The translations under genes were made by a program, and so were the position numbers. Shown piece by piece: positions 25,418-34,170 of a DNA stretch of 64,000 bases. Within the stretch, counting starts at the first letter, position 1; every line of letters starts with the position of its first letter. Origin of the DNA: Clostridia bacterium (GTDB lineage Bacteria; Bacillota; Clostridia; Christensenellales; Aristaeellaceae); contig JAFVXE010000019.1 of NCBI GenBank assembly GCA_017501255.1, positions 1 to 64,000 on the forward strand. Direction: 5' to 3'. A model generated the notes under the pieces. It saw only the letters and a program-made list of their open reading frames with translations, had not been told where the DNA came from and ran no database searches.

Positions 25418-26746
25418 TCATCCTTTCCACTGGTTTGAGTCGATGAGCTTGCGCTTGTCGATGACACGCACGGCCTTGCCTTCGCTGCGGACGATGCTCT
25501 TGGGGGAGACCAGATGCACCGTGGGATTGATGCCCAGCATGGTCTTCATGGCGGCGGCCAGCGCCTTTTCCTGCTTGGTTACGCCGCCTACGGTATCGCT
25601 GAACTGGTCGGGGTTCAATTCCACATTCACATCGAAGGTGTCGTTGTTGTTGACGCGATCCAGCACGATCTGGTAGTTGGGGCTGTAGCCTTCCTTGAGC
25701 AGCACGGTCTCAATCTGACTGGGGAACACGTTCACGCCACGGATGATAAGCATATCATCACTGCGGCCCATGGGCTTGGACATACGGATATGGGTGCGTC
25801 CGCAGGCGCAGGGCTTGCGGGAGAGCACGCAGATATCCCGGGTACGGTAGCGCAGCAGCGGGAAGGCTTCCTTGTCCAGACTGGTGAACACCAGCTCGCC
25901 CTTGCTGCCCTCGGGCAGCACTTCGCCGGTATCCGGGTCGATGATCTCGGCGTAGAAATGATCCTCGTTGATGTGCATACCATTCTGCTGGCTGCACTCA
26001 AAAGCCACGCCGGGGCCGGAGGTCTCGGTGAGACCGTAGATATCATAGGCCTTGATGCCCAGCGCATCCTGAATGTTCCGGCGCATTTCCTCGGTCCAGG
26101 GTTCCGCACCGAAGATACCGGCTTTCAGCTTGTTGTCCTCGGGCTTGTAGCCCTGCTCCTTCAGGCTTTCGGCAAGGTATGCCGCATAGGAAGGGGTGCA
26201 GCAGAGCAGCGTGGCGTTCAGGTCCATCATGAACTGAATCTGGCGCTCGGTGTTGCCGGAGGACATGGGCAGCGTCAGGCAGCCCACCTTGTGGGAGCCG
26301 CCGTGCAGGCCGGATCCGCCGGTGAACAGGCCGTAGCCGTAGGCCACCTGGCACACATCCTCATTGGAGCACCCGGCAGCCACGATGGCACGGGCGCAGC
26401 AGTCCTCCCACAGATCCACGTCGTGCTGGGTGTAGAAGGCCACCACCCGGCGGCCGGTGGTGCCGGAGGTGGAATGGATGCGGACGCAATCCTTCTGGGG
26501 AACCGCCAAAAGGCCGGTGGGATAGGCTTCCCGCAGATCGGCCTTGGTGAGGAAAGGCAGCTTGTGCAGATCCTCGATGCCCTTGATGTCCGCAGGGGTT
26601 ATGCCCTTTTCGTCCATCAGATTACGGTAGTAGGGCACGTTGTCATATACGTGCTGTACCTGCTTGACCAGCTTTTCGGACTGGAGCTTTTTAAGCTGCT
26701 CCACCGGCATGGTCTCGATTTCCGGTTGGTAGTACCGTTGTTCCAT
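25418..26746 (-). CDS. paaK: phenylacetate-CoA ligase family protein (442 aa)
   Basis: AMP-forming ligase of the PaaK type that joins arylacetate and CoA, or runs in reverse. Motifs are the P-loop-like STSGTTGRRVVAFYT (about 91-105), YGLTETSGPG (adenylate binding) and the MGRSDDMLIIRGVNVFP hinge. AEPWTEEMR is also typical of the family. GAGG lies about 9 nt before the ATG at 26746. Next to iorBA, it fits a role in handling arylacetyl-CoA made from aryl-2-oxo acids. Confidence 0.92.
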   Translation of the reverse strand: MEQRYYQPEIETMPVEQLKKLQSEKLVKQVQHVYDNVPYYRNLMDEKGITPADIKGIEDLHKLPFLTKADLREAYPTGLLAVPQKDCVRIHSTSGTTGRRVVAFYTQHDVDLWEDCCARAIVAAGCSNEDVCQVAYGYGLFTGGSGLHGGSHKVGCLTLPMSSGNTERQIQFMMDLNATLLCCTPSYAAYLAESLKEQGYKPEDNKLKAGIFGAEPWTEEMRRNIQDALGIKAYDIYGLTETSGPGVAFECSQQNGMHINEDHFYAEIIDPDTGEVLPEGSKGELVFTSLDKEAFPLLRYRTRDICVLSRKPCACGRTHIRMSKPMGRSDDMLIIRGVNVFPSQIETVLLKEGYSPNYQIVLDRVNNNDTFDVNVELNPDQFSDTVGGVTKQEKALAAAMKTMLGINPTVHLVSPKSIVRSEGKAVRVIDKRKLIDSNQWKG

Positions 26747-26797
26747 TGGGTTTCGCCTCAAATTCTGTGCAAAATATCCGTGAGAAAGAACCTGCGG

Positions 26798-27370
26798 TCA
26801 GGAATGGTAACCCAATTCAAAAGCACGCTTGTTCATTTCCACAAACTTGGGCTTGACCGCCTTTTCAATGGCAGCGATCCAGCGCTCGTAGGGGATGTTC
26901 ACATACTTGGCGAAGCGGCCCATGAGTACAATGTTCACCGCCTTGGAGGAACCGGCCTCCACAGCGGGGGTCAGGGCGTCGAAATCGTCGATCTTCAGGC
27001 CCTTTGCTTTCAGTTCACCCAGCACATCGGTGGGGTAGGTGGCAGCGCCGATGATGACGGGCATGGGGTCGATTTCCTGGGTGTTGACCACCATCTGTCC
27101 ATCGGTTTTCAGGAAAGCGGCATAGCGGGCCGCTTCCAGCTTTTCAAAGGAAATGATGTAATCCGCTTCGCCCTCGGTGACGATGGGGGAGTACACCTTG
27201 TCGCCGTAGCGCACATAGGTGACCACGGAACCGCCGCGCTGGCTCATGCCGTGCACTTCGCTCACCTTGACATCGTAGCCTTCATCCACCAGCAGCTGGC
27301 CCAGCAGCTTGGAGGCCAGCAGACTGCCCTGTCCGCCAACGCCGACGATCATAATGCTTGTAGTCTTCAT
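26798..27370 (-). CDS. iorB: indolepyruvate ferredoxin oxidoreductase, beta subunit (190 aa)
   Basis: The gamma-type domain of 2-oxoacid:ferredoxin oxidoreductases (IMIVGVGGQGSLLASKLLGQLL at residues 6-27, then VHGMSQRGGSVVTYVRYGD). Together with IorA it oxidatively decarboxylates arylpyruvates to aryl-acetyl-CoA and reduces ferredoxin. GGAGG lies before the ATG, 12 bp after iorA, so the two are in one operon. Confidence 0.94.
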   Translation of the reverse strand: MKTTSIMIVGVGGQGSLLASKLLGQLLVDEGYDVKVSEVHGMSQRGGSVVTYVRYGDKVYSPIVTEGEADYIISFEKLEAARYAAFLKTDGQMVVNTQEIDPMPVIIGAATYPTDVLGELKAKGLKIDDFDALTPAVEAGSSKAVNIVLMGRFAKYVNIPYERWIAAIEKAVKPKFVEMNKRAFELGYHS

Positions 27371-27382
27371 GCTGGTTCCTCC

Positions 27383-29113
27383 TTACTCGTTGATAGCGTC
27401 AAAGGCGCACAGTTGCTTGCAAACACCGCAACCCACGCACAGAGTGGCATCGATGCGGGCCTTGCCGTCGTGCATACTGATGGCGGGGCAGCCAAGGCCC
27501 ATGCAGCGCTTGCAGCTCTTGCACTTGTCGGGGGTGATGACCAGCGCAGGCTTAGCCTTGACGGATTTGAGCAGCACGCAGGGACGGCGTGAGATGATCA
27601 CAGAAGGCTCCTTGGCAGCCAGCTCTTCCTTGATGGCGGTTTCGCAGGCCTTCAGGTCGTAGGGATCCACCACCCGGACACGACCTATGCCCAAAGCACG
27701 GCACAGGGCTTCCAGATCCACCTTGGCGGCGGGGTCGCCCTTGATGTTGTAGCCGGTGGTGGGGTTCTGCTGGTGACCGGTCATGCCGGTGATGGAGTTA
27801 TCCAGAATGATGACGGTGGAGTTGGTGGCGTTGTAAGCCACGTTCACCAGACCCGTCATGCCGGAATGCATGAAGGTGGAGTCGCCGATGACGGCAACGG
27901 TCTTGCCCTCGGCTTCCTCGCCCCGGGCCATGTTGAAGCCGTGCAGGCCGGAAATGGAAGCGCCCATGCACAGGGTGGAATCCAGGGCGCTCAGGGGCGG
28001 CACAGCGCCCAGCGTGTAGCAGCCGATATCGCCCAGAACGGTGATCTTGTTCTTGGCAAGGGTGTAGAACATCCCGCGGTGGGGACAACCGGCGCACATC
28101 ATGGGGGGACGGCCGGGCACAGCGGAATCGGCGCAGATGCTGGCGGGAATCTCCAGACCGAAGGCCTTGGCAATGGTCAGCTGGGAGAACTCGCCGATGG
28201 GGCTGAACAGCTCTTTGCCGGTCACTTGGATGCCCAGAGAGCGCACGTAGTTCTCGATGACGGGGTCCAGCTCTTCGATCACGTAGAGCTTCTTCACCTT
28301 GGTGGCGAAATCCTGGATGAGCTTTTCGGGCAGGGGATGGGGCATACCGATCTTGAGGATGCTGGCCTTGTCGCCCATCACTTCCTTCACGTACAGGTAG
28401 GAGCAGCCGGAGGTGATGATGCCGATTTCGTTGTCCTGCGCCATTTCCACGGTGTTGTACATACAGTTGTTGGCCATTTCAGCCAGAGCGGCAGTGCGGT
28501 CTTCCACCACGGGGTGGCGCTGCTTGGCGTTGCCGGGCATCATGATGTACTTGCCGGGGTTTTTCACATAGTCCTTCACAGGGGCTTCCTCACGCTGGCC
28601 CAGCTCCACGATGGACTGGCTGTGGGCGATGCGGGTGCACATCCGCAGCAGCACGGGGGTATCATACTTTTCGGACAGCTCAAAGGCGCTCTTGGCAAAG
28701 GCATAGGCCTCGGCAGAGTCGGCAGGCTCCAGCATGGGCACCTTGGAGGCGATGGCGTAGTGGCGGCTGTCCTGCTCGTTCTGGGAGGAGTGCATGGCGG
28801 GGTCGTCAGCCACGCAGATCACCAGACCGCCGTTGACGCCGGTATAGCTCAGGGTGAACAGGGGGTCGGCGGCCACGTTGAGGCCCACGTGCTTCATGGC
28901 GCAGGTGGAGCGCATACCGGCCAGAGAGGCGCCGAAAGCCACTTCCATGGCCACCTTTTCGTTGGGTGCCCATTCGGTGTGGATGTCGTCATTCATGGCG
29001 AGGAATTCGGTGATTTCGGTGGAAGGGGTACCGGGATAGCTGGAGGCCAGTCCCAGACCGCCGTGGTACAGGCCCATGGCAACGGCCTGATTGCCGATCA
29101 AGAGTTTTTTCAT
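27383..29113 (-). CDS. iorA: indolepyruvate ferredoxin oxidoreductase, alpha subunit (576 aa)
   Basis: Order: pyruvate-ferredoxin-type N-terminal domain (YPGTPSTEITEFLA), a middle transketolase-C-like part, and a TPP-binding domain (CAGCPHRGMFYTL ... GDIGCYTLG ... GDSTFMHSGMTGLVNVAYN). The C-terminus is a two-cluster ferredoxin (CKSCKRCMGLGCP and CVGCGVCKQLC). The length is as usual for IorA. It degrades Trp, Phe and Tyr through their 2-oxo acids. AAAGGA lies before the ATG at 29113. Confidence 0.95.
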   Translation of the reverse strand: MKKLLIGNQAVAMGLYHGGLGLASSYPGTPSTEITEFLAMNDDIHTEWAPNEKVAMEVAFGASLAGMRSTCAMKHVGLNVAADPLFTLSYTGVNGGLVICVADDPAMHSSQNEQDSRHYAIASKVPMLEPADSAEAYAFAKSAFELSEKYDTPVLLRMCTRIAHSQSIVELGQREEAPVKDYVKNPGKYIMMPGNAKQRHPVVEDRTAALAEMANNCMYNTVEMAQDNEIGIITSGCSYLYVKEVMGDKASILKIGMPHPLPEKLIQDFATKVKKLYVIEELDPVIENYVRSLGIQVTGKELFSPIGEFSQLTIAKAFGLEIPASICADSAVPGRPPMMCAGCPHRGMFYTLAKNKITVLGDIGCYTLGAVPPLSALDSTLCMGASISGLHGFNMARGEEAEGKTVAVIGDSTFMHSGMTGLVNVAYNATNSTVIILDNSITGMTGHQQNPTTGYNIKGDPAAKVDLEALCRALGIGRVRVVDPYDLKACETAIKEELAAKEPSVIISRRPCVLLKSVKAKPALVITPDKCKSCKRCMGLGCPAISMHDGKARIDATLCVGCGVCKQLCAFDAINE

Positions 29114-29149
29114 GGTCAGGATTCCTTTCGGGGGGATTTAGATGAGTGG

Positions 29150-29380
29150 GGTGCAGGGGCGTGAGGCAGAGCCCCACAAACCTGCGCCGCAGCGCAAAAG
29201 CGCAAGCACAGCGAGCGCCGAAGGCGCAAGATGTGCGGCTGCAAGCGCCAGAACGGAAATTGATACAATATCGCTAATGAGGAACACCGACAACAGAAGC
29301 CGCACATCTTGTGCTTGCGCACTCGCTGTGCTCGCTTGAAAACGCTGAGGCGAAAGGTTGCGGGGCTCTGCCCCTGCACC
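29150..29380. repeat. large imperfect inverted repeat (about 83-91-bp arms)
   Basis: The left arm 29150-29240 begins GGTGCAGGGGC and ends AAGATGTGCGGCT. The right arm 29298-29380 begins AGCCGCACATCTT and ends GCCCCTGCACC. The arms match along most of their length with small gaps; the loop is 57 nt. The outer parts are hairpin-a sequence of the three-hairpin repeat family in opposite orientations. It fills most of the 311-bp gap between iorA and the acyl-CoA ligase gene. Confidence 0.75.
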
Positions 29381-29383
29381 CCG

Positions 29384-29404
29384 GCAGGAGGCAGTGCCTC
29401 CTGC
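29384..29404 (+). repeat. three-hairpin repeat R3, b hairpin only
   Basis: GCAGGAGGC-AGT-GCCTCCTGC, preceded by CCCCG and an a-type hairpin (GGGGC-TCT-GCCCC) that is also the end of the large inverted repeat. Hairpin c is lost. Confidence 0.7.
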
Positions 29405-29424
29405 ACCTCCTCATTTTGTCAGCC

Positions 29425-31062
29425 TTACGACTTATTCTGCGATGCCACCAGGCCCTCGCCGCCGTAGATCTTGCGCAGCTTGGGCTTTTCAATCTTGCCG
29501 GTGGGATTTCTGGGCACATCGGCGAAGATGATCTTGCGGGGGCGCTTGTAGCGGGGCAAGGTTTTGCAGAACTCGTTGATTTCTTCCTCGGAGCATTCCA
29601 CATCGGGATGCAGCTGGATAATGGCGGCGGCAATCTCGCCCAGACGGGGATCCGGCAGGCCGATCACGGCAACGTCCCAGATCTTGGGGTTGGAGGCCAG
29701 GAAGTCCTCAATCTGCACCGGGTAGAGGTTTTCACCACCGGTGATGATGACATCCTTCTTGCGGTCCACCAGATAGATGAAGCCGTCTTCATCCTGCATG
29801 GCCATATCGCCGGTGTAGAGCCAGCCGTCCTTGATGGTATCGGCGGTGGCGACGGGATCGTTGTAGTAGCAGGTCATCACGCCGGGGCCCTTGAGAATCA
29901 GCTCGCCCACATCGCCCTGCTGAACTTCCACGCCTTCGGGGGTGACGATCTTCGTCTCCCAGCCGTAGCCGGGAATGCCGATAGCGCCCACCTTGTGCAC
30001 GTTCTCCACGCCCAGGTGCACAGCGCCCGGGCCGATGGATTCGCTCAAGCCGTAGTTGGTGTCGTACTGCTGGTTGGGGAAGTACTCCAGCCAGCGGCGG
30101 ATCAGGCTCTGGGGCACGGGCTGTGCGCCGATGTGCATCAGACGCCACTGGGACAGTTCATAGTCCTCCAGCTTCAGCTCGCCACGGTCCAGAGCAGCCA
30201 GAATATCCTGCGCCCACGGCACCAGCAGCCACACGATGGTGCACTTTTCTTCGCTGGCGGCCTTCAGGATGGTCTCGGGGCGGGTGCCCTTCAAAATGAT
30301 GGCCTTGGAGCCTGCCAGCAGGGAGCCGAACCAGTGCATTTTCGCGCCGGTGTGGTACAGCGGCGGAATGCACAGGAAGCAGTCGTTGCGGGTCTGGCTG
30401 TGATGGGCCTGTTCCACCTTGCAGGAATGCAGAAGGCTGCGGTGCTTGTGCAGAATGGCTTTGGGGAAACCGGTGGTGCCGGAGGAGAAATAGATGGCGG
30501 CGTCATCGTCCTCGATGAGACCGGCGGCGGTGTACACGCCGGAGCATTCGGAGGTCAGGTCGGTGTAGTCATCCGCAAAGGCGGGACAGCCTGCGCCCAG
30601 ATAAATCAGCATCCGGTTCTGACCGATGGCATCAGCAATGGCCTCCACACGGCCGATGAATTCCGGGCCAAAGATCAAAGCATCCGCTTCTGCCAGATTG
30701 AGGCAGTACTCGATTTCGCTGGAAGCGTATCGGAAATTCAGCGGCACAGCCAGGGCACCGGTTTTCAGAATGCCGAAGTAGATGGGCAGCCAGTCGATGC
30801 AATTCATCAACAGAATGGCAACCTTCTTGCCCTTGCCGATGCCGTTCTGCACCAGCATATTGGCGGTGCGGTTGGCTTTTTCATTAAAAACGCCCCAGGT
30901 GATTTCACGGCGGTAGTGGCGTACCTTGGGGGTGGGCTCCACCAGCTCAAACTCGCTCCAGGTGGTGCGGCGGGTTTCAGGCTGGTCGGGGTTGATTTCC
31001 ACCAGTGCGGTTTCGTTGGTGTAGAGGGAGGCATTGCGCTCCAACAGGTCGATGATGGTCAT
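29425..31062 (-). CDS. AMP-forming acyl-CoA ligase (545 aa)
   Basis: ANL superfamily ligase. Motifs: YFSSGTTGFPKAILHKH (P-loop), YGLSESIG, YTGDMAMQDEDGFIYLVDRKKDVIITGGENLYPVQIE (hinge), and the C-terminal catalytic Lys in PRNPTGKIEKPKL. Cytoplasmic. ATG 31062 (AAAGGA 8 nt upstream) is preferred over ATG 31068. It is upstream of iorA on the same strand with its own promoter and probably starts the aryl-acid operon. The substrate (aryl, branched or fatty acid) is uncertain. Confidence 0.9.
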   Translation of the reverse strand: MTIIDLLERNASLYTNETALVEINPDQPETRRTTWSEFELVEPTPKVRHYRREITWGVFNEKANRTANMLVQNGIGKGKKVAILLMNCIDWLPIYFGILKTGALAVPLNFRYASSEIEYCLNLAEADALIFGPEFIGRVEAIADAIGQNRMLIYLGAGCPAFADDYTDLTSECSGVYTAAGLIEDDDAAIYFSSGTTGFPKAILHKHRSLLHSCKVEQAHHSQTRNDCFLCIPPLYHTGAKMHWFGSLLAGSKAIILKGTRPETILKAASEEKCTIVWLLVPWAQDILAALDRGELKLEDYELSQWRLMHIGAQPVPQSLIRRWLEYFPNQQYDTNYGLSESIGPGAVHLGVENVHKVGAIGIPGYGWETKIVTPEGVEVQQGDVGELILKGPGVMTCYYNDPVATADTIKDGWLYTGDMAMQDEDGFIYLVDRKKDVIITGGENLYPVQIEDFLASNPKIWDVAVIGLPDPRLGEIAAAIIQLHPDVECSEEEINEFCKTLPRYKRPRKIIFADVPRNPTGKIEKPKLRKIYGGEGLVASQNKS

Positions 31063-31126
31063 GGTCATGTTCCTTTGCTGTGTTGTTGTGCATACAGGAA
31101 AATATGCACGAAATGTATCAGTTGCA

Positions 31127-31155
31127 ACTTTACTACGCCAGGGCGGGAATGTCAA
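31127..31155 (-). promoter_or_regulatory. promoter of the acyl-CoA ligase/ior operon
   Basis: On the minus strand, TTGACA (31155-31150), a 17-bp spacer and TAAAGT (31132-31127). Confidence 0.82.
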
Positions 31156-31176
31156 TTCATTATAAGGTAGAAACGG

Positions 31177-31190
31177 TTTTGTATACAAAA
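31177..31190. promoter_or_regulatory. perfect 14-bp palindrome, candidate operator
   Basis: TTTTGTATACAAAA, 22 bp upstream of the -35 box of the ligase promoter. The core TTGTATACAA resembles sites of GntR/FadR-type regulators, but no such regulator gene is in the window. Confidence 0.45.
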
Positions 31191-31231
31191 GGAGAACAAC
31201 GCAACCGGATTGCGCACCCCCTTTCCACCTA

Positions 31232-31260
31232 TTGACTTTTCCTGCCCGATGTGTTACAAC
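31232..31260 (+). promoter_or_regulatory. metG promoter
   Basis: TTGACT (31232-31237), a 17-bp spacer and TACAAC (31255-31260), just before the T-box leader. Confidence 0.72.
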
Positions 31261-31285
31261 CACCACAAGCCCTCCTGCAAGAGGG

Positions 31286-31602
31286 TCTTAAAGGCAATGA
31301 AGGGGAAAGTAAGTAGGCGGAGCACCTGACAGAGAGCCCGGAGGGTGGAAACGGGCGGTGGGAACCCTGACGAAAATGGCCCCGGAGCTGCGCACCGAAG
31401 GAGAAAACGCTCCCAAGGCTGCGACGGGTGCGCCCGTGAGAGCGCTATGCTATCGGCAAATCATTTCTTGCCCGTAGCTGATAAGGTCTGCATCGTGAGG
31501 TGCAGGCAAATTTGGGGTGGTAACACGAAGCCAACCGGCGCACAGCCGTATGCTGCTCTCGTCCCCGAAAAAGCAATTTTTCGGAGAGGAGGGCAGTTTT
31601 TT
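31286..31602 (+). promoter_or_regulatory. T-box riboswitch (Met) upstream of metG
   Basis: Stem I start AATGAAGGGGAAAGTAAGTA, an AG-bulge region (GAGAGCCCGGAGGGTGG) and a specifier ATG at 31376-31378 (CGAAAATGGCC). The T-box sequence TTTGGGGTGGTAACACG is at 31511-31527, and its TGGT would pair with the ACCA end of uncharged tRNA-Met. A terminator follows at 31553-31602. Uncharged tRNA-Met would favour the antiterminator and switch on metG. Confidence 0.92.
31553..31602 (+). terminator. T-box terminator
   Basis: CTGC and CTCTC ... GAGAG and GCAG with an inner CCGAAAAA/TTTTTCGG stem, followed by TTTTTT. It is the conditional terminator of the metG leader. Confidence 0.88.
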
Positions 31603-31655
31603 GATACCTGTTTGGCTGTTACTGCAACAAATTTGAAGAAATGAGGGATATCCAT

Positions 31656-33284
31656 ATGAAAATTCTGATCGGGGGCGCATGGCCCTATGCCAATGGTTCG
31701 CTGCACATCGGCCGCCTGGCGGCGCTTTTGCCGGGGGATGTGCTGGCAAGGTATCACCGCCTGAAGGGCGATGAAGTGGTGTTTGTTTCCGGCAGCGATT
31801 GCTACGGTACGCCGGTGGCCTTTCGGGCGCAGCAGGAAGGGGTGCAGCCGGAGGAAATCAGCGGACGGTATCATCAGGAGTTCAGCCGGTGCTTTGAACA
31901 ATCAGGATTCAGCTATGACCGCTATGGTCGCACGGATGAGGAATGTCACCGCCGGTTTGTGGAGGATTTCCACCGGCAGCTTTACGAAAGCCCCTATGTG
32001 CTGGAGAAGGAGGAAGCGGAAGCCTGGTGCCCTGCCTGCGGACGCTTTCTGCCGGACCGCTTTGTCCGGGGCATCTGCCCGGATTGCGGTGCGGAAGCCC
32101 GGGGGGACCAGTGCGACGCCTGCGGGCGGGTGCTGGATGCCCAGAGCCTTGTGGAGCCGGTGTGCAGCCTGTGCGGCGGCAAAGCGGAGTTCCGGGGGAC
32201 AAAACACCTGTTCATTGACCTGCCCGCCCTGCGGCAGCCGCTGGAAAGGTATCTGGCGACCCATCCCGGCTGGCGCAGAAATGCCCAGGCCTTCACCCGC
32301 CGCTATCTGGACGAGGGCCTGCGGGAGCGGGCGCTGACCCGGGATCTGGACTGGGGCGTGCCGGTGCCCAAAGCCGGTTATGAGGATAAACGTATCTATA
32401 TCTGGGCGGAAAATGTGCTGGGTTACCTGAGCCAGAGCGCACAGGTGTGCCGGGATACGGGTATCGACTTTGCGGAGCTGTGGGGCGAAAACGCCAAACA
32501 CTACTACATCCACGGCAAGGACAACATCCCCTTCCATACCATCATCCTGCCTGCGTTGCTGATCGCCCATGGCGGCGGCTGGCACCTGCCGGATGAGATT
32601 GTCTCCTGCGAATACCTGACACTGGAAGGCCGCAAGTTTTCCACCAGCCGGGGCTGGGTCATCAATGTGCTGGATGTGCTTCAGCGCTATCACCCGGATT
32701 CTGTCCGCTACGCCCTCCTCAGCGGCGGCCCGGAGCGCCGGGATGCAGATTTCTCCTGGGATGGCTTCGTGCACAGCCACAACAGTGAATTGGTGGGCAT
32801 CTGGGGCAATTTTGTCAACCGGAATGTGCAGTTTATCGAAAAGTACTTCGGCGGGCTTGTGCCGCAGGGAAGCATTGACCCGGAGGTGTCGGTTGCCATT
32901 GAGAACGCCTATGTCCAAACCGGCGACCTGATTGAAAAGACCCGCTTCCGGGAGGCGCTGGCAGGGGTGATTGAACTGGCGCGGTTCGGCAACCGTTACT
33001 TCGATGCTCAAAAGCCGTGGATCACCCGCAATGCTGACCCCGCTGCCTGTGCGCAGACGCTGCATAACTGTGTGCAGCTGATCGCCAATCTGGCGGTGCT
33101 GCTGACGCCCTTCCTGCCTTTTTCCAGCCACCAGGTACTGGAACGGTTGAACCTGACAGCACAGGTCTGGCAGCCTGCTTGGGTGCCGGCAGGACGGCCC
33201 GTTGCTGCCGACGGCGTGCTGTTTGACCGTCTGCCGCCGGAAACGGCTGCCAGGGAACGTCAGCGGCTTGGGCTGGATGACTGA
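31656..33284 (+). CDS. metG: methionyl-tRNA synthetase (542 aa)
   Basis: Class I synthetase. The HIGH motif is the variant H17-IGR, and the KMSKS motif appears as KFSTS (about residues 326-330). The zinc knuckle has four CxxC sets (CPACG, CPDCG, CDACG, CSLCG), as in two-zinc MetRS. Its length means it lacks the C-terminal tRNA-binding domain found in ~650-aa forms. ATG 31656 is chosen with GAGGGA about 8 nt upstream. The T-box in front controls it by tRNA-Met charging. Confidence 0.95.
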   Translation: MKILIGGAWPYANGSLHIGRLAALLPGDVLARYHRLKGDEVVFVSGSDCYGTPVAFRAQQEGVQPEEISGRYHQEFSRCFEQSGFSYDRYGRTDEECHRRFVEDFHRQLYESPYVLEKEEAEAWCPACGRFLPDRFVRGICPDCGAEARGDQCDACGRVLDAQSLVEPVCSLCGGKAEFRGTKHLFIDLPALRQPLERYLATHPGWRRNAQAFTRRYLDEGLRERALTRDLDWGVPVPKAGYEDKRIYIWAENVLGYLSQSAQVCRDTGIDFAELWGENAKHYYIHGKDNIPFHTIILPALLIAHGGGWHLPDEIVSCEYLTLEGRKFSTSRGWVINVLDVLQRYHPDSVRYALLSGGPERRDADFSWDGFVHSHNSELVGIWGNFVNRNVQFIEKYFGGLVPQGSIDPEVSVAIENAYVQTGDLIEKTRFREALAGVIELARFGNRYFDAQKPWITRNADPAACAQTLHNCVQLIANLAVLLTPFLPFSSHQVLERLNLTAQVWQPAWVPAGRPVAADGVLFDRLPPETAARERQRLGLDD

Positions 33285-33344
33285 GAAAAAGGCATCCGTT
33301 TGCGCCGGTAAATCGGAAAAACACACAAGAAACTTCCATAATGG

Positions 33345-33373
33345 GTGACAGGCAGGCAAATCCGTGCTATAGT
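33345..33373 (+). promoter_or_regulatory. promoter of the small secreted protein
   Basis: GTGACA (33345-33350), a 17-bp spacer and TATAGT (33368-33373). Confidence 0.7.
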
Positions 33374-33432
33374 GGATGACAGGAAGATATGCACGTTTTC
33401 ATATCTGCAATTGGTAAAGGAGGAACCCTGTA

Positions 33433-33930
33433 ATGAAACTGACGACCCGTTTTGCGGCAATGGCACTGGCCATCGCTCTTGTGCTGAGCCTTGGCATGAC
33501 TGCTGCCTGTGCCGATTCCTGCTATGAGATGCTCAAGTATACCTTCAGTGTGGAAGACAACGGCGATTTTGCCTGGCTGGGCCAGGGGATGCTGGTATCG
33601 GGCGAAGAACCTGAAGATCCTGAACAGGATGCGGTTTTCTTTGTGGTGAACTTTGGCACCGGCTATGCCAGCGTGGTGGGCCGCAATAATGAAGGCCTGC
33701 CGGAAAGCTGCCTCTGGATGGAAGCGGAAGATTCCGAGCTGCTGCTGGCCAGTATGCAGGTGGCTGGCAGCTACGATGTGCTGTCTTCCTCGCTGGATCA
33801 GTGCACCGAGCTGATCATGATTCTGGAATCCGGTCAGGAACAGGGTACTGTGTATATCACCAATGCGGAAGAAGCGCAGGCATACCTGACCCAGATGCAG
33901 GAAGCGCTGGAGAACGCTGTGGCGGAATAA
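33433..33930 (+). CDS. small secreted protein of unknown function (165 aa)
   Basis: A signal peptide (FAAMALAIALVLSLGMTAACA, cleavage about residue 27) is followed by an acidic ~135-residue domain without recognised motifs; two Cys near the new N-terminus (ADSC) and one near residue 97 could be paired. AAAGGAGG lies 9 nt before the ATG. Monocistronic, with its own promoter; its terminator has been interrupted by the mobile repeat. Confidence 0.75.
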   Translation: MKLTTRFAAMALAIALVLSLGMTAACADSCYEMLKYTFSVEDNGDFAWLGQGMLVSGEEPEDPEQDAVFFVVNFGTGYASVVGRNNEGLPESCLWMEAEDSELLLASMQVAGSYDVLSSSLDQCTELIMILESGQEQGTVYITNAEEAQAYLTQMQEALENAVAE

Positions 33931-33936
33931 AAAATC

Positions 33937-33963
33937 GAGGCTGTTGCAATCATGCAGCAGCCT
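33937..33963 (+). repeat. left copy of duplicated terminator hairpin
   Basis: 27 nt identical to 34171-34197 (stem GGCTG(T)TGC/GCAGCAGCC). It follows the stop of the secreted-protein gene by 6 nt but is followed by TCAGACTG, not by a T-tract. Confidence 0.85.
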
Positions 33964-34170
33964 TCAGACTGTCAAAAAAGCTCCAGAGGTATCGGAGGGC
34001 CGCAGCCCTCTGATTGTCAATCCGAAACCAGCGGCGTGTACGGTGGTTTCGGAACCCTTGCGTAGCAAGGGATTCCTATCGCCGTTTGCCGCCCGGCGAG
34101 CCGTAGGCTCGTAGGCAAACGGTGCATAACTCGTCAAAAAAGCCGCCGTAGGCGTGTTTTTTGACGACCT
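33964..34170 (+). mobile_element. terminator-nested element, complete copy B (207 bp, non-coding)
   Basis: Terminal inverted repeats TCAGACTGTCAAAAAA (left) and, in reverse, TCAGGTCGTCAAAAAA (right). The same five hairpins as copy A in the same order. Compensatory changes: AAACCA/TGGTTT for AAACCG/CGGTTT, GGGC/GCCC for GGGG/CCCC, and GTCAAAAAA/TTTTTTGAC for GTTGAAAAA/TTTTTCAAC. Flanked by an exact 27-nt direct repeat comprising the terminator stem-loop. It has no credible gene. Confidence 0.87.

Noticed and set aside
31267-31655. Small open frames inside the metG leader
   Set aside because: They overlap the T-box structure, have no ribosome binding site and are not conserved in type.
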